From: UBA6170 sp034429975
GTDB lineage: Bacteria > Chloroflexota > Anaerolineae > Anaerolineales > Anaerolineaceae
Direction of reading: 5' to 3'
Length of the DNA stretch: 64,000 nt
Assembly: GCA_034429975.1 (NCBI GenBank)
Contig: DAOUFM010000129.1
Span: forward strand, 1 to 64,000
Part shown: positions 18,671 to 26,883 of the stretch, piece by piece
How the letters are laid out: each line of letters begins with the position of its first letter
How positions within the stretch are numbered: the first letter of the stretch is position 1
Notes under the pieces: generated by a model
Database searches by the model: none
The model's input: the letters and a program-made list of their open reading frames with translations, nothing else
What the model was told of the DNA's origin: nothing
Program-made: the position numbers and the translations under genes

Positions 18671-18891
18671 ATGATCGAACTCCCTGAAGTAATAAACTTG
18701 TCTTTTAAGGTCTTTTTAGCAACCAATCAGAAAACTCCTGGAATAGGAAATGGGGTTCTACAGGACATTCTATTTAACACCAGGCTAAAAACAAAAAAGA
18801 AATTATTGAAAACCTGGGTGGAACTAAAATCATTTACGAAGCAATTTTGGGAGGAAGTGTTTATTATTGTTCCGTTTGTCAATCAATTTAA
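18671..18891 (+). pseudogene. Remnant of an Fpg/Nei-type DNA glycosylase gene
   Basis: The frame opens MIELPEVINLS, the N-terminus of the MIELPE-type formamidopyrimidine glycosylase/endonuclease VIII family. It then jumps to TPGIGNGVLQDILFNTRLK, which in intact relatives (about 270 residues) lies some 150-170 residues further on. After KTKKKL the frame is lost. Reading the next frame from about 18808 gives ENLGGTKIIYEAILGGSVYYCSVCQSI and a stop at 18891; this is the end of the family's zinc finger (…KKExYLGGSxYYCPxCQ). So the gene has at least two internal deletions and one frameshift. The longest single frame encodes 74 residues with a meaningless tail and cannot be functional as a glycosylase, since the lesion-recognition domain and the first Cys pair are gone. 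Confidence 0.82.
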
Positions 18892-18988
18892 TTAATGGTG
18901 AGATGAAGAAAAATTGATAAACGTAACTTGACGATACTAAAAAATACATTCTGAAAAAATTTTAATTTGATAGGTTCAGGAGATGATG

Positions 18989-19756
18989 ATGTTATTATGC
19001 ATTGATATTGGAAACACCAACACGAAATTAGGTTTATTCAAGGGGGAAGAAATGATTCAACGCTGGAGGATATCTTCAGATCCTGCCAATCTGGCTGACG
19101 AATACGGAGTTCTGATCAGAGATTTGTTTTCTTCAAAAGGTTTGTCTGTTGAAGATATTACTGGTTGTGCCATTTCCTCAGTGGTACCCAGCCTTACGCA
19201 GGAATTTATCGAAATGTCTGAAGATTATTTTTCATTGACGCCAACCATTTATAGCCCGGAATTGAATATTGGAATGAAGATTAATACAGATTATCCCTCC
19301 GAGGTAGGTCATGACTTAATCATGAATGCCCTGGCAGCCCGTAAGCTATATGGTAAACCGGTCATCATCGTTGGCTTTGGAACCGCCACTTCCTTTGTAG
19401 CTGTCTCAGAAAGCGGAGATATAGAAGGAGTTGCAATTGCGCCGGGTGTTGTTTCCAGCTCGGAATCTTTATTTCGGGCTGCATCGGCTCTTCCGCGGGT
19501 TGCATTGACACATCCAAGGGTGGCAATAGGGAAAAACACGATTCAATCGATGCGTTCTGGAATCGTGTTTGGTTTTGTTGGACTGGTGAAAGAGATCGTC
19601 AACCGCATGAAAAAAGAACTAAACGGAAATCCGGTCGTGGTTGCAACCGGGGGAATGGCGACCTTAATTGGACCAGAATGCGATGTAGTGGATATCATTC
19701 AGCCCAATTTAGCATTAATCGGTTTACGTGAAATGTATTTACTCAGCCGTGATTAA
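18989..19756 (+). CDS. coaX: Type III pantothenate kinase
   Basis: The first step of coenzyme A synthesis, ATP-dependent phosphorylation of pantothenate, in the cytoplasm. The ASKHA-fold phosphate-1 motif CIDIGNTNTKLGLF is at the N-terminus. ISSVVPSLT, then GHDLIMNALAA and VGFGTATSFVAV (phosphate-2), then IAPGVVSSSESLF and ATGGMATLIG are all family blocks. Three ATGs follow each other at 18983, 18986 and 18989. AGGAG at 18978-18982 has normal spacing (six bases) only to the third, so 18989 is chosen. It converges on the DegV gene with a 21-base gap. Confidence 0.92.
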   Translation: MLLCIDIGNTNTKLGLFKGEEMIQRWRISSDPANLADEYGVLIRDLFSSKGLSVEDITGCAISSVVPSLTQEFIEMSEDYFSLTPTIYSPELNIGMKINTDYPSEVGHDLIMNALAARKLYGKPVIIVGFGTATSFVAVSESGDIEGVAIAPGVVSSSESLFRAASALPRVALTHPRVAIGKNTIQSMRSGIVFGFVGLVKEIVNRMKKELNGNPVVVATGGMATLIGPECDVVDIIQPNLALIGLREMYLLSRD

Positions 19757-19777
19757 TTTGTTAATTTGACTAAGTTA

Positions 19778-20629
19778 TTATTTCGTCAGGATCACGCATC
19801 CGATCACACCGGCTCCTGCATGGACTGATAAACCGGCGGTGAATTCTGCAAAGATTGGGTCAGAAGGGCAGGAAAGAGTTTTGCATAATTCCTGGTAAAG
19901 TTCTTTTCCACCGTTCAGGTTGTTGACGTGAATGATCCCAACCTGCTCAATCCTTTTTCCAGCTACAGCAGTTTGAATAAGTTCAATTAAACGATTTCGA
20001 GCCTTTTTCATCGTTCGAATTTTTTCTAACAGATCCAACTTTCCATCCTGAACGGAGAGAATGGGTTTGATATCCAAAGTATCAGCCAGCCCGGCGGCAA
20101 GTTTCCCAACCCGACCACTCATAGCCAGATACTTTAAAGTAGGGAGTGCGGCATACACATGCAGATTATTTTTCATGTTTTCCAGTTCAGACAGAATTTC
20201 ATCCTTTGTCATACCAGCCAGTGCTGTTTTTGCGGCATGTAAAACCAGAAAGCCCTGAGCCAGTGATAATTGAAGAGAATCAAAGACGGTGATATCTTTA
20301 TCCGGGAACATGTCTCTTGCTGTTACTGCAGATTGATAGGTTGCACTCACTTTACTAGAAACACAAATACACAGGATCGTATCACTTCCATTGTCAAATG
20401 CTTTCTGAAAGGCTTGTTCAAAAGCAGCCGGAGATGGCGCAGAAGTTGTGGGTAGCTTTTTGGTTTGATCGATGATTTCAAAAAGAGTGGCATCATTGAT
20501 ATCGACCCCGGTTATATAGGTAGATTCTCCAAAGTGGACAGTAATGGGCACCTGGGTGATGTTGTATTTTTCTGCAATTTCTACCGGCAAACTGGAATCG
20601 GTATCTGTGATAATTGATATTTTTGACAT
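19778..20629 (-). CDS. DegV-family fatty-acid-binding protein
   Basis: The start at 20629 is chosen because GGAGG lies four bases before it and it opens directly into MSKISIITDTDSSLP, the family's N-terminus. The longer frame to 20680 adds a hydrophobic leader without a ribosome site. The 283 residues carry the family blocks TSAPSPAAFEQAF, CICVSSKVSATYQSA, FDSLQLSLAQGFLVL and the C-terminal HAGAGVIGCV. DegV/FakB proteins bind a single fatty acid; in Firmicutes FakB presents it to the kinase FakA for phosphorylation. No fakA is in this window. It is followed by coaX in convergent orientation. Confidence 0.9.
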   Translation of the reverse strand: MSKISIITDTDSSLPVEIAEKYNITQVPITVHFGESTYITGVDINDATLFEIIDQTKKLPTTSAPSPAAFEQAFQKAFDNGSDTILCICVSSKVSATYQSAVTARDMFPDKDITVFDSLQLSLAQGFLVLHAAKTALAGMTKDEILSELENMKNNLHVYAALPTLKYLAMSGRVGKLAAGLADTLDIKPILSVQDGKLDLLEKIRTMKKARNRLIELIQTAVAGKRIEQVGIIHVNNLNGGKELYQELCKTLSCPSDPIFAEFTAGLSVHAGAGVIGCVILTK

Positions 20630-20731
20630 GATCCTCCAAAAAATGATTACGATACTTACAGTATTGGTCTTTGAATTCAATAATTAATATTCGCAAAATG
20701 ATAGAACACCAAACAAACGAAAAACTCTCGA

Positions 20732-20762
20732 TTTTGAGGAAACTAATGAAAATTCCTCAAAA
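20732..20762. other. Perfect hairpin between glnS and the DegV gene
   Basis: TTTTGAGGAA (20732-20741) and TTCCTCAAAA (20753-20762) are perfect 10-bp arms, 13 bases past the glnS stop. It is well placed as a glnS transcript end, but on the minus strand the stem is not followed directly by a T-run, so termination is only possible. Confidence 0.4.
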
Positions 20763-20774
20763 AAAGTTAGCGGA

Positions 20775-22451
20775 TTAACTGTTTTGTGCCATCTTCGCCC
20801 AGCTATCTTTTAGACTAACTGTTCTGTTGAAGATTAGATGCTCCTTTGAGGAATCCAGATCTGTGCAGAAATATCCCTGTCTTTCAAATTGATAGCGGCT
20901 TCCGGGGAGTGAATTAATCAATGAGGATTCAACTTTACAGTGTCTGAGAAGAGAGAAGGATTCAGGGTTGAGGTTATCCAGGAATGTTTTGCCTTCTTCG
21001 GTGTTATCCGGATCGGGCTTGAGGAACAGGCGATCATATAAGCGTACTTCGGCATCCAATGCATGTTGGGCGGATACCCAATGAATGGTACCTTTTACTT
21101 TGCGACCATCCGGCGAATATCCTCCGCGGGTTTCCGGGTCGTAAGTACAATGTATTTCAGTAATCTCGCCGTTTTCATCTTTAATTACATGGGTGCATTT
21201 AATGTAGTATCCATAGCGTAAACGGACTTCATTCCCTGGTGAGAGGCGGAAATACTTTTTAGGAGGATTCTCCATAAAATCATCCTGTTCAATAAATAGT
21301 ACTTTAGAGAATGGAACACTACGGGTTCCGGCATTTTCATCTTCGGGATTATTAATTGCTTCTAATTGTTCGACTTTATTTTCTGGATAATTGTCGATAA
21401 CCAGTTTTAATGGGTTTAACACAGCCATAACGCGATTAGCAGTTTTGTTGAGGTGATCACGAACACAGTATTCAAGCAAAGACACATCTACTACACTCTC
21501 GTTTTTGGCAACGCCAACTTTATCAATAAAATCCAGGACCGCTTCAGGAGTGTAACCCCGGCGGCGCATCCCGCATAAGGTTGGCATTCGGGGGTCATCC
21601 CAACCATTGACCAATTTATTGTCGACCATCATTTTAAGGAAACGTTTACTTAGAATCGTATAGGAAATGTTCAGACGTGAAAATTCAATCTGGCGGGGAT
21701 GGAAAATGCCTAATTTCTCCACGAACCAATCATAGAGAGGGCGGTGGGCTTCATAAGCCAGGTCACAAAGAGAGTGTGTAATGCCCTCTATGGAGTCTGA
21801 CTGTCCATGTGCAAAATCATACATGGGATAAATACACCATTGATCACCGGTGCGATGATGATGGGCATGTAAAATTCGGTACATCACCGGGTCGCGCATG
21901 TTGATGTTGCCGGAAGCCATATCGATTTTGGCTCGTAAGACCCGGGTGCCATCCGGAAATTCACCGGCTTTCATTCGACGAAAAAGATCCAGGCTCTCTT
22001 CTACAGCACGATCCCGATAAGGGCTATTTTTGCCTGGTTCTGTAAGCGTGCCGCGGTATTCACGAATTTCGTCTGGACTCAGGTCATCCACATAAGCATC
22101 ACCCTGGAGGATCAATTGTTCAGCCCATTGATAAAGTTGGTCGAAATAATCGGAAGCATAAAACTCGCGATCTTCCCAGTCAAAGCCTAACCATCGGATG
22201 TCTTCTTTGATGGAGTCGACAAACTCGACATCTTCTTTTACCGGGTTGGTATCGTCATAGCGTAAATTAGTCTTTCCACCAAAAGCTACAGCCATTCCAA
22301 AATCAATGCAAATAGCTTTGGCATGCCCAATGTGTAAATAGCCGTTTGGTTCGGGTGGAAAGCGGGTGTGAACGGTATTGAAGCGCCCGGATTTTAAGTC
22401 ATCTTCAATTGATTCTTTGACAAAATTAGAGCTCGTGAAAATTTCGGCCAT
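20775..22451 (-). CDS. glnS: Glutaminyl-tRNA synthetase
   Basis: The enzyme charges tRNA-Gln directly with glutamine. The class I signature HIGH is HIGH in PEPNGYLHIGHAKA near the N-terminus. The KMSKS equivalent is LSKR in ISYTILSKRFLKMMV. DDTNPVKEDVEFVDSI and GMRRRGYTPEAVLDFI are GlnRS blocks, and the C-terminal beta-barrel anticodon domain is present. At about 558 residues it is the length of the bacterial enzyme. The start at 22451 has GGAG six bases upstream; a frame start at 22466 contains that site within it. The presence of GlnRS suggests that Gln-tRNA need not be made by the amidotransferase route. Confidence 0.94.
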   Translation of the reverse strand: MAEIFTSSNFVKESIEDDLKSGRFNTVHTRFPPEPNGYLHIGHAKAICIDFGMAVAFGGKTNLRYDDTNPVKEDVEFVDSIKEDIRWLGFDWEDREFYASDYFDQLYQWAEQLILQGDAYVDDLSPDEIREYRGTLTEPGKNSPYRDRAVEESLDLFRRMKAGEFPDGTRVLRAKIDMASGNINMRDPVMYRILHAHHHRTGDQWCIYPMYDFAHGQSDSIEGITHSLCDLAYEAHRPLYDWFVEKLGIFHPRQIEFSRLNISYTILSKRFLKMMVDNKLVNGWDDPRMPTLCGMRRRGYTPEAVLDFIDKVGVAKNESVVDVSLLEYCVRDHLNKTANRVMAVLNPLKLVIDNYPENKVEQLEAINNPEDENAGTRSVPFSKVLFIEQDDFMENPPKKYFRLSPGNEVRLRYGYYIKCTHVIKDENGEITEIHCTYDPETRGGYSPDGRKVKGTIHWVSAQHALDAEVRLYDRLFLKPDPDNTEEGKTFLDNLNPESFSLLRHCKVESSLINSLPGSRYQFERQGYFCTDLDSSKEHLIFNRTVSLKDSWAKMAQNS

Positions 22452-22520
22452 ATTTTTCTCCAACATGATTGTAATTTGTAGATTCTAATCTTCTTTGATG
22501 TTTGCTGCAACTTGGAAATA

Positions 22521-22552
22521 AAAAACACTTCCAATTATTTGAAAGTGTTTTT
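22521..22552 (-). terminator. Rho-independent terminator after the CtaB-like gene
   Basis: AAAAACACTT (22521-22530) pairs with AAGTGTTTTT (22543-22552). On the minus strand the stem ends in TTTTTTATTT. It lies 22 bases past the CtaB-like stop codon and so closes the 25.8-22.6 kb operon. Confidence 0.7.
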
Positions 22553-22574
22553 AAATTTTTATTTCTTGATTTTT

Positions 22575-23432
22575 TTATAAAAGAACCATGAGAATCATCG
22601 CACTGAGCATGTAAATAGAAGCGTATTTAAACAATCCGAAATTTAATTTTTCTGAGGGTTTGATTAGACTGAAAATTGCCAAAAAAGTCAGCCCTATTGA
22701 TAAAATGACCAAGATACCCATATACCGAAACGCCATTCCAATTCCAACACCGGCTAAAATCATACAGACGGCAGCCAGAATACTGGAAATTGCGATCGTT
22801 ATTCGAGTGATCGAATAACCATAAGTAGATGGAAAGGTTGGTATCCCAGCATTTTGATAGTCATTGAAATATTTAATTGAAAAAGTCATGATATGGGTTG
22901 GTATCCAGAATAAAATTCCAAAAGCCATCAGGACTCCAACCCAATCAATGGCGCCTAATCCCAGAGCTCTTCCAGCAAGAATGGGCATACCACCAGCTAA
23001 ACCTCCCCAAACGATAGACCAGCAGGTTCTTCTTTTTAGCCAAAAAGTGTAGATGACAACATCGAAGAAAATTCCTGCAAACACAATCAGGCCGAATAAT
23101 GGATTAATGATGATGCCGATCAAAGTGCCAACAGCTGATAGTACCAACCCAAGAATTAAGGCTTCTTTTGGAGAGACCAAACCAATTGGTAAGGGGCGGT
23201 AACAGGTTCTTTTCATTTTTGCATCAATGTCCCGATCAAACCACATGTTGATGACAGTGCTGCCGCTGATGGTTAAGAACAAGCTGACAGCCACACCAAG
23301 CAATAAAGGCAGATTAAGAACGGGACATTTGCAACTCATAAATCCTGCCAAACCGGTTGCCAGAAGCAAACCGGTTTGCAGACTTTTAATAAGTTGCCAG
23401 TAGAGCGAGATTTTCTGAGCGATGATTTTCAA
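22575..23432 (-). CDS. ctaB: UbiA-family prenyltransferase, likely haem O synthase (CtaB)
   Basis: The 285-residue integral membrane enzyme has about nine helices. The first Asp-rich motif is INMWFDRDIDAKMKRT (from residue 61), which fits the haem O synthase form N-D-x-x-D-R-D-I-D-A-K-M-x-R-T with Met in place of the first Asp. The second conserved region has VVIYTFWLKRRTCWSIVWGG, again matching CtaB's YTxWLKRRT rather than menaquinone or chlorophyll branches. CtaB adds a farnesyl group to protohaem to give haem O, used by haem-copper oxidases. It lies 23 bases after a lipoprotein gene, in the operon with a histidine-bearing membrane protein. No oxidase subunit genes are beside it. Another aromatic prenyl acceptor cannot be fully excluded. 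Confidence 0.8.
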   Translation of the reverse strand: MKIIAQKISLYWQLIKSLQTGLLLATGLAGFMSCKCPVLNLPLLLGVAVSLFLTISGSTVINMWFDRDIDAKMKRTCYRPLPIGLVSPKEALILGLVLSAVGTLIGIIINPLFGLIVFAGIFFDVVIYTFWLKRRTCWSIVWGGLAGGMPILAGRALGLGAIDWVGVLMAFGILFWIPTHIMTFSIKYFNDYQNAGIPTFPSTYGYSITRITIAISSILAAVCMILAGVGIGMAFRYMGILVILSIGLTFLAIFSLIKPSEKLNFGLFKYASIYMLSAMILMVLL

Positions 23433-23455
23433 TTAAATTCCTTTTTGTTTTAATT

Positions 23456-24349
23456 TTACCTTACACAACGAAATCCGAACCCAGGGCTGTTATATGTTGG
23501 GATGGAACTATTTCGTACCCACACTCGCAAATAATTTTCATAAACATCCTTGCTACCGCCTCTGAGATAGCGATAATGCTGTTGCTCATAAACGTTATTG
23601 GTCCATTCCCAAACATTGCCTGCCATGTCGTAAATTCCAAAGGGACTGGGGGAATTCAGGGTAACATACCCATCGTAAGTCTTGCCATTATAGAAGCCTA
23701 CGGGGGTTGTGCGCGAACCCAAGGAGCTCATATCTTCAAATGGATCCCGGCTGTTGATCAGATTGGCATTATTTCTCTCAATTGTCTCACCCCAGGGGAA
23801 AGGGCGACCGTCCACACCGCGGGCAGCTTTTTCCCATTCTAATTCTGTCGGTAACCGCCAATCGTAATACTCGCAATAAGCTTTAGCACCAAACCATGAA
23901 ACCATTGTTTGAGGATGGTTTGCCCACATTTCCTGGGCTGAGAATTTTCCACCTTCATAATTCAAGCGGGTCATGGGGTTGTTTAGTGGGAGATGATTGT
24001 AATCACCGGCAAGAATTTCTTCTTCATGTCTGCCATTATTAAATGGGTCTCCAGGATAGAAGCCCACAATCTCATCGCCAGAGATCTTAATTGTCCCGGC
24101 TGCCAGGGCTTCATTAAGGTACTGAGCAAACTGATCGACCGTCACTGCCGTTACCATCATTTCGTAATTGTAATCAATATTCACCTGGTGCTTAAATTGC
24201 CCGGACAAGAATGTTCCGGATGGAATTTTTGCCCAGGAATTTGGGTCGATCCCGGTATCATAGATTGGAGCAGGGGTATTCAGATCTACAGGTTTACAAG
24301 CTGAAAGCAGGAATGCTGAAAGTAAGATAATAAAGAATATTTTTTTCAT
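23456..24349 (-). CDS. Lipoprotein with a formylglycine-generating-enzyme-like (SUMF1) domain
   Basis: A lipoprotein signal (MKKIFFIILLSAFLLSAC, lipid Cys18) leads into a single SUMF1/FGE-fold domain: IPSGTFLSGQ, VTVDQFAQYLNEA, HPQTMVSWFGAKAYCEYYDW, RLPTELEWEKAARG, PFPWGE, YDMAGNVWEWTNN, LRGGS and FGFRCVR. True formylglycine-generating enzymes carry two catalytic cysteines shortly before the last block. Here that stretch (RGGSKDVYENYLRVWVRNSS) has none, so it should not make formylglycine. Such domains without cysteines act as binding modules or have other activities (for example, PvdO and EgtB relatives). Its start codon shares one base with the stop of the upstream membrane-protein gene (TGATG), so their translation is coupled. 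A role as an external partner of that membrane protein is inference. Confidence 0.88.
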   Translation of the reverse strand: MKKIFFIILLSAFLLSACKPVDLNTPAPIYDTGIDPNSWAKIPSGTFLSGQFKHQVNIDYNYEMMVTAVTVDQFAQYLNEALAAGTIKISGDEIVGFYPGDPFNNGRHEEEILAGDYNHLPLNNPMTRLNYEGGKFSAQEMWANHPQTMVSWFGAKAYCEYYDWRLPTELEWEKAARGVDGRPFPWGETIERNNANLINSRDPFEDMSSLGSRTTPVGFYNGKTYDGYVTLNSPSPFGIYDMAGNVWEWTNNVYEQQHYRYLRGGSKDVYENYLRVWVRNSSIPTYNSPGFGFRCVR

Positions 24350-25830
24350 CAGAATTCCTCCACGTATGACTGTAATTTTTCATTAGCTTCTTCAGACCAG
24401 CGGCCTTTTTTCTTAAAGAGATCGATTAATCGCCAGACCATAATGGCGGCCAGTGCGACTAAAACAGTGACCAACCCAATATCTCCCAGCAGCGTTGTGG
24501 TGTTCACAACCGGTTGTTGATGGGCTTCGTCCACAAAGAGGCGTTTCATTTCATAGACCGTAACAGCTCCAAATGCCAGGTCGGAGAAGATAATCACAGC
24601 CCAGCCAAACCATTGCCGGGCTTTTCCTTTTAATCCGGCGAAATCAGCATAGTACAGCAAAAGAATGGTGGCTGTTAAAGTTGCCAGAATATGCCAGTGA
24701 CCTGTGAGAATTAGTTTCTCGTCCATGAAGGGCCAGTTCCGGAAGATATCGTCCAGTTTGACCGCCACAAAGATTCCAACACCGCTAACGGTGAAATTCA
24801 TGAAGACCATTTGCCAGGTTACACCGAATTTTAACGGGTCACGGAGCAGAGTAGCCAAACCCTGGAAAAAATTGCCTTTTTTAATACCTTTTTCAGCCAA
24901 CCCTTCCCTGATTAATTTACGCCAAGAATAGATAACCAGGAACAGAGCACCGAGCATGGCGATGGTTGAGCCACCGTAAATTACTGCATGTGCAACACCT
25001 TCAAATGGAACAACCAACCAGGTACCAACCGATAAGACGATCGATCCAACAATAATGAGCGGCATAGCAATTTTATGAAGAATCCCTTTAAAATCCATAT
25101 AGCGGCAAATAATCAAGGTACAGGCAATTGCAATTAATGCCAACATGATGTGTAAGTGCCCAATGATTGATTTTTGCAGGGTTGTTTTGATTGGTTCACG
25201 AACGACATTTTCAGCGAAAAAGGTGAGGAAACCATTGCCATAGAAGGCGCCCGGAATTGCACCGAAAAGGGCTGAGGCCAAAGTGACGACGGACATGGAG
25301 AAAAATGCTACCCGTTCCAGATCATAGCCGCTTTTCGTATGGGCATATTCCTTGTTTTTAACTTTATTTTCCTCTCGCCAGGGCCATAAGGCATAAACCA
25401 GAATGCAACCAGCATAGAATATCAGCATTAATCCGGTAATGTAGATACCGTGCATGATCCAATTCTTTCCCCAATAAGCAAAGGGGAGACCACCAATCAC
25501 TACAGCGAGATAACCAAAAGTAATGGTGCTGTTAATCTGCACCCGCAGGTTCTCTTTCATGGGGACCAAATCGGTGATCATGTATGTTTCAATCGCAATG
25601 ACGATCATGGCAATGACGTGGTACAACGCGATTATTCTACCTTCTCGATCTGCTTCCAGTAAATTAATATTGAAGGCTTTAACAATGATCGCCTTGACAC
25701 CCATATCATTCATTGGCCCGGATAAAGAGCCAAAAAAAGCTGAAATTAGGGCAGCTAAGGCGATTCCAACCAGAATCAGTCCCTTGGTGGATTTGAAAAG
25801 ATAATTAAACCGACTTTTAAAAAATTGCAT
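24349..25830 (-). CDS. Polytopic membrane protein with conserved-looking histidines, possible haem binder
   Basis: The start at 25830 has AGGAG five bases upstream; an earlier ATG would place that site inside the gene. The 493 residues form roughly 12 membrane helices. Histidines fall in or at helix ends: H71 (ALYHVIAM), H127, H225 and H227 (IGHLHIMLAL), H281 (GVAHAV), H378 and H380 (TGHWHILATL). The two GHxHI segments, each followed by a helix ending YMDFKG or DFAGLKG, look like an internal duplication. The pattern recalls TM10 of haem-copper oxidases (HFHLTV…), but the CuB His-His pair and the glutamate or tyrosine of oxygen reductases are not visible. I do not recognise the family. The operon continues with an FGE-like lipoprotein and a CtaB-like haem O synthase, which supports a haem-bearing role by inference. 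Confidence 0.78.
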   Translation of the reverse strand: MQFFKSRFNYLFKSTKGLILVGIALAALISAFFGSLSGPMNDMGVKAIIVKAFNINLLEADREGRIIALYHVIAMIVIAIETYMITDLVPMKENLRVQINSTITFGYLAVVIGGLPFAYWGKNWIMHGIYITGLMLIFYAGCILVYALWPWREENKVKNKEYAHTKSGYDLERVAFFSMSVVTLASALFGAIPGAFYGNGFLTFFAENVVREPIKTTLQKSIIGHLHIMLALIAIACTLIICRYMDFKGILHKIAMPLIIVGSIVLSVGTWLVVPFEGVAHAVIYGGSTIAMLGALFLVIYSWRKLIREGLAEKGIKKGNFFQGLATLLRDPLKFGVTWQMVFMNFTVSGVGIFVAVKLDDIFRNWPFMDEKLILTGHWHILATLTATILLLYYADFAGLKGKARQWFGWAVIIFSDLAFGAVTVYEMKRLFVDEAHQQPVVNTTTLLGDIGLVTVLVALAAIMVWRLIDLFKKKGRWSEEANEKLQSYVEEF

Positions 25831-25871
25831 ACAAACTCCTATCAACAAAAATTTTTACCTTTAATTTTGTT

Positions 25872-25887
25872 TGTGTATTTTTGCACA
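25872..25887. promoter_or_regulatory. CRP-like palindrome upstream of the histidine-rich membrane protein
   Basis: TGTG-N8-CACA (TGTGTATTTTTGCACA) has the outer half-sites and spacing of a CRP/FNR-superfamily site, with the inner A and T of the E. coli consensus replaced. It lies 41 bases upstream of the start codon at 25830, and a Crp/Fnr gene heads the same locus 1.5 kb away. Binding is inferred. Confidence 0.4.
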
Positions 25888-26042
25888 TAGTACCATATTC
25901 TTAACTGAAAAGTCATTAACAAAAGTCATTCTAATGTTATTTATTAACCCATCCTGGTAGATTCTGATTTTTTACCTGAAATATGGGCTGTAAAAAAACT
26001 ATAAAGAAAAACAGAATATTAATGACTCTTCTGAAAGTTAAT

Positions 26043-26819
26043 TTAATCCTGAATACCAACCCATTTCTGCCATAAATTTGGAATAACAAGAGTGATTAAC
26101 AAAATCAGGCTGGCAATCGGTGCCAGCGAGAAAAGTGAAAATCTACCTAATTCCATCGCTGTGACCAGGCCTAAAGGGATACCAACGATTAACTCGATTG
26201 CCGCGGCTAATAAACCAACCGGAATAAGCCAGCTTTTTGGTTTGGTGAGAATTCCAACCGTGACAATCGCCCAACCAGCCATGGCGAACCAATGTAAACT
26301 CACAACAAGATAGAAAATTGGGTCGCCTACGGTGATAATTCGACTGGTGCTGGAAACCCCATTCATAAAACAAAATATATAGGTGATGCCTGTTCCCATG
26401 CCTAATAGGATTTTACTCCAGGGAAGTTCAGCTACTTTCCATAACAATAAAAAGTAGATGATGATGTAAGGGAAAAACATTGTGAAATAGATTGGGGGCA
26501 AACCGGCTGCCATGAAGGGGATGTTTACAAAAAAGCTGCCTAAAAGGGCAAAAGTGATCCCGATCACCGAAAGTAAATATGCCCAATTCTTTTTTGTGAA
26601 AAACCCATAGGAACTAACCAGGAAAAAAGCTGCGGCTAAGAAACCTAAATCAGCCAACCCGGGATGGATATATTTCAGGAGAATTTCACAACCTGGCTCA
26701 GCGGATTCAGCCGACATACCTGCAACATACCATTGAAAGAACAAAATAAAATGCCCAACTATCCCTATCAGGGCTGCGACCAAAGCAAGAATTCCTCCGA
26801 ACTTATTGTTTTTATTCAT
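26043..26819 (-). CDS. Multi-span membrane protein of unknown function
   Basis: The 258-residue protein has about eight hydrophobic segments and short loops, with single charged or His residues near helix ends (YIHPGLADL, SLHWFAMAGWA). I do not recognise a family. GGAGG lies five bases before the ATG. It lies 64 bases after the CxxCH lipoprotein gene and 212 bases before the next gene in the same direction. That wider gap holds the CRP-like palindrome, so this gene and the lipoprotein may be one unit and the downstream three genes another. The run of hydrophobic partners around it suggests it belongs to the same membrane system. Confidence 0.75.
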   Translation of the reverse strand: MNKNNKFGGILALVAALIGIVGHFILFFQWYVAGMSAESAEPGCEILLKYIHPGLADLGFLAAAFFLVSSYGFFTKKNWAYLLSVIGITFALLGSFFVNIPFMAAGLPPIYFTMFFPYIIIYFLLLWKVAELPWSKILLGMGTGITYIFCFMNGVSSTSRIITVGDPIFYLVVSLHWFAMAGWAIVTVGILTKPKSWLIPVGLLAAAIELIVGIPLGLVTAMELGRFSLFSLAPIASLILLITLVIPNLWQKWVGIQD

Positions 26820-26842
26820 TTTTCCTCCATAATTTTGTGTAA

Positions 26843-26855
26843 TGATTTCAAATCA
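26843..26855. promoter_or_regulatory. Short perfect dyad between two genes of the locus
   Basis: TGATTT-C-AAATCA is a perfect 13-base palindrome 24 bases upstream of the start at 26819. It resembles an FNR site (TGAT-N4-ATCA) but the spacer is five bases, one too many, so the assignment is weak. Confidence 0.2.
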
Positions 26856-26883
26856 ACAACGACCTGTTTTACAAATTGAGGGT

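Noticed and set aside
18671..18895. Treating the 74-residue frame after pgm as a small intact gene
   Set aside because: It joins two distant parts of a DNA glycosylase and then runs out of frame, while the true end of the family lies in another frame.
20732..20762. Classical Rho-independent terminator after glnS
   Set aside because: The stem is perfect but no T-run follows on the glnS strand, so it is listed only as a hairpin.
23456..24349. Naming the SUMF1-fold lipoprotein a formylglycine-generating enzyme
   Set aside because: The two catalytic cysteines of that enzyme are absent from the relevant segment, and no sulfatase gene is in the window.
24349..25830. Calling the histidine-rich membrane protein a haem-copper oxidase or NO reductase subunit I
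   Set aside because: The HxH helix is suggestive, but the paired CuB histidines and other subunit I landmarks are not found, so it is described without a family.
26843..26855. FNR binding site upstream of the unknown eight-span protein
   Set aside because: The dyad TGATTT-C-AAATCA has a spacer one base too long for FNR and overlaps an AT-rich leader.
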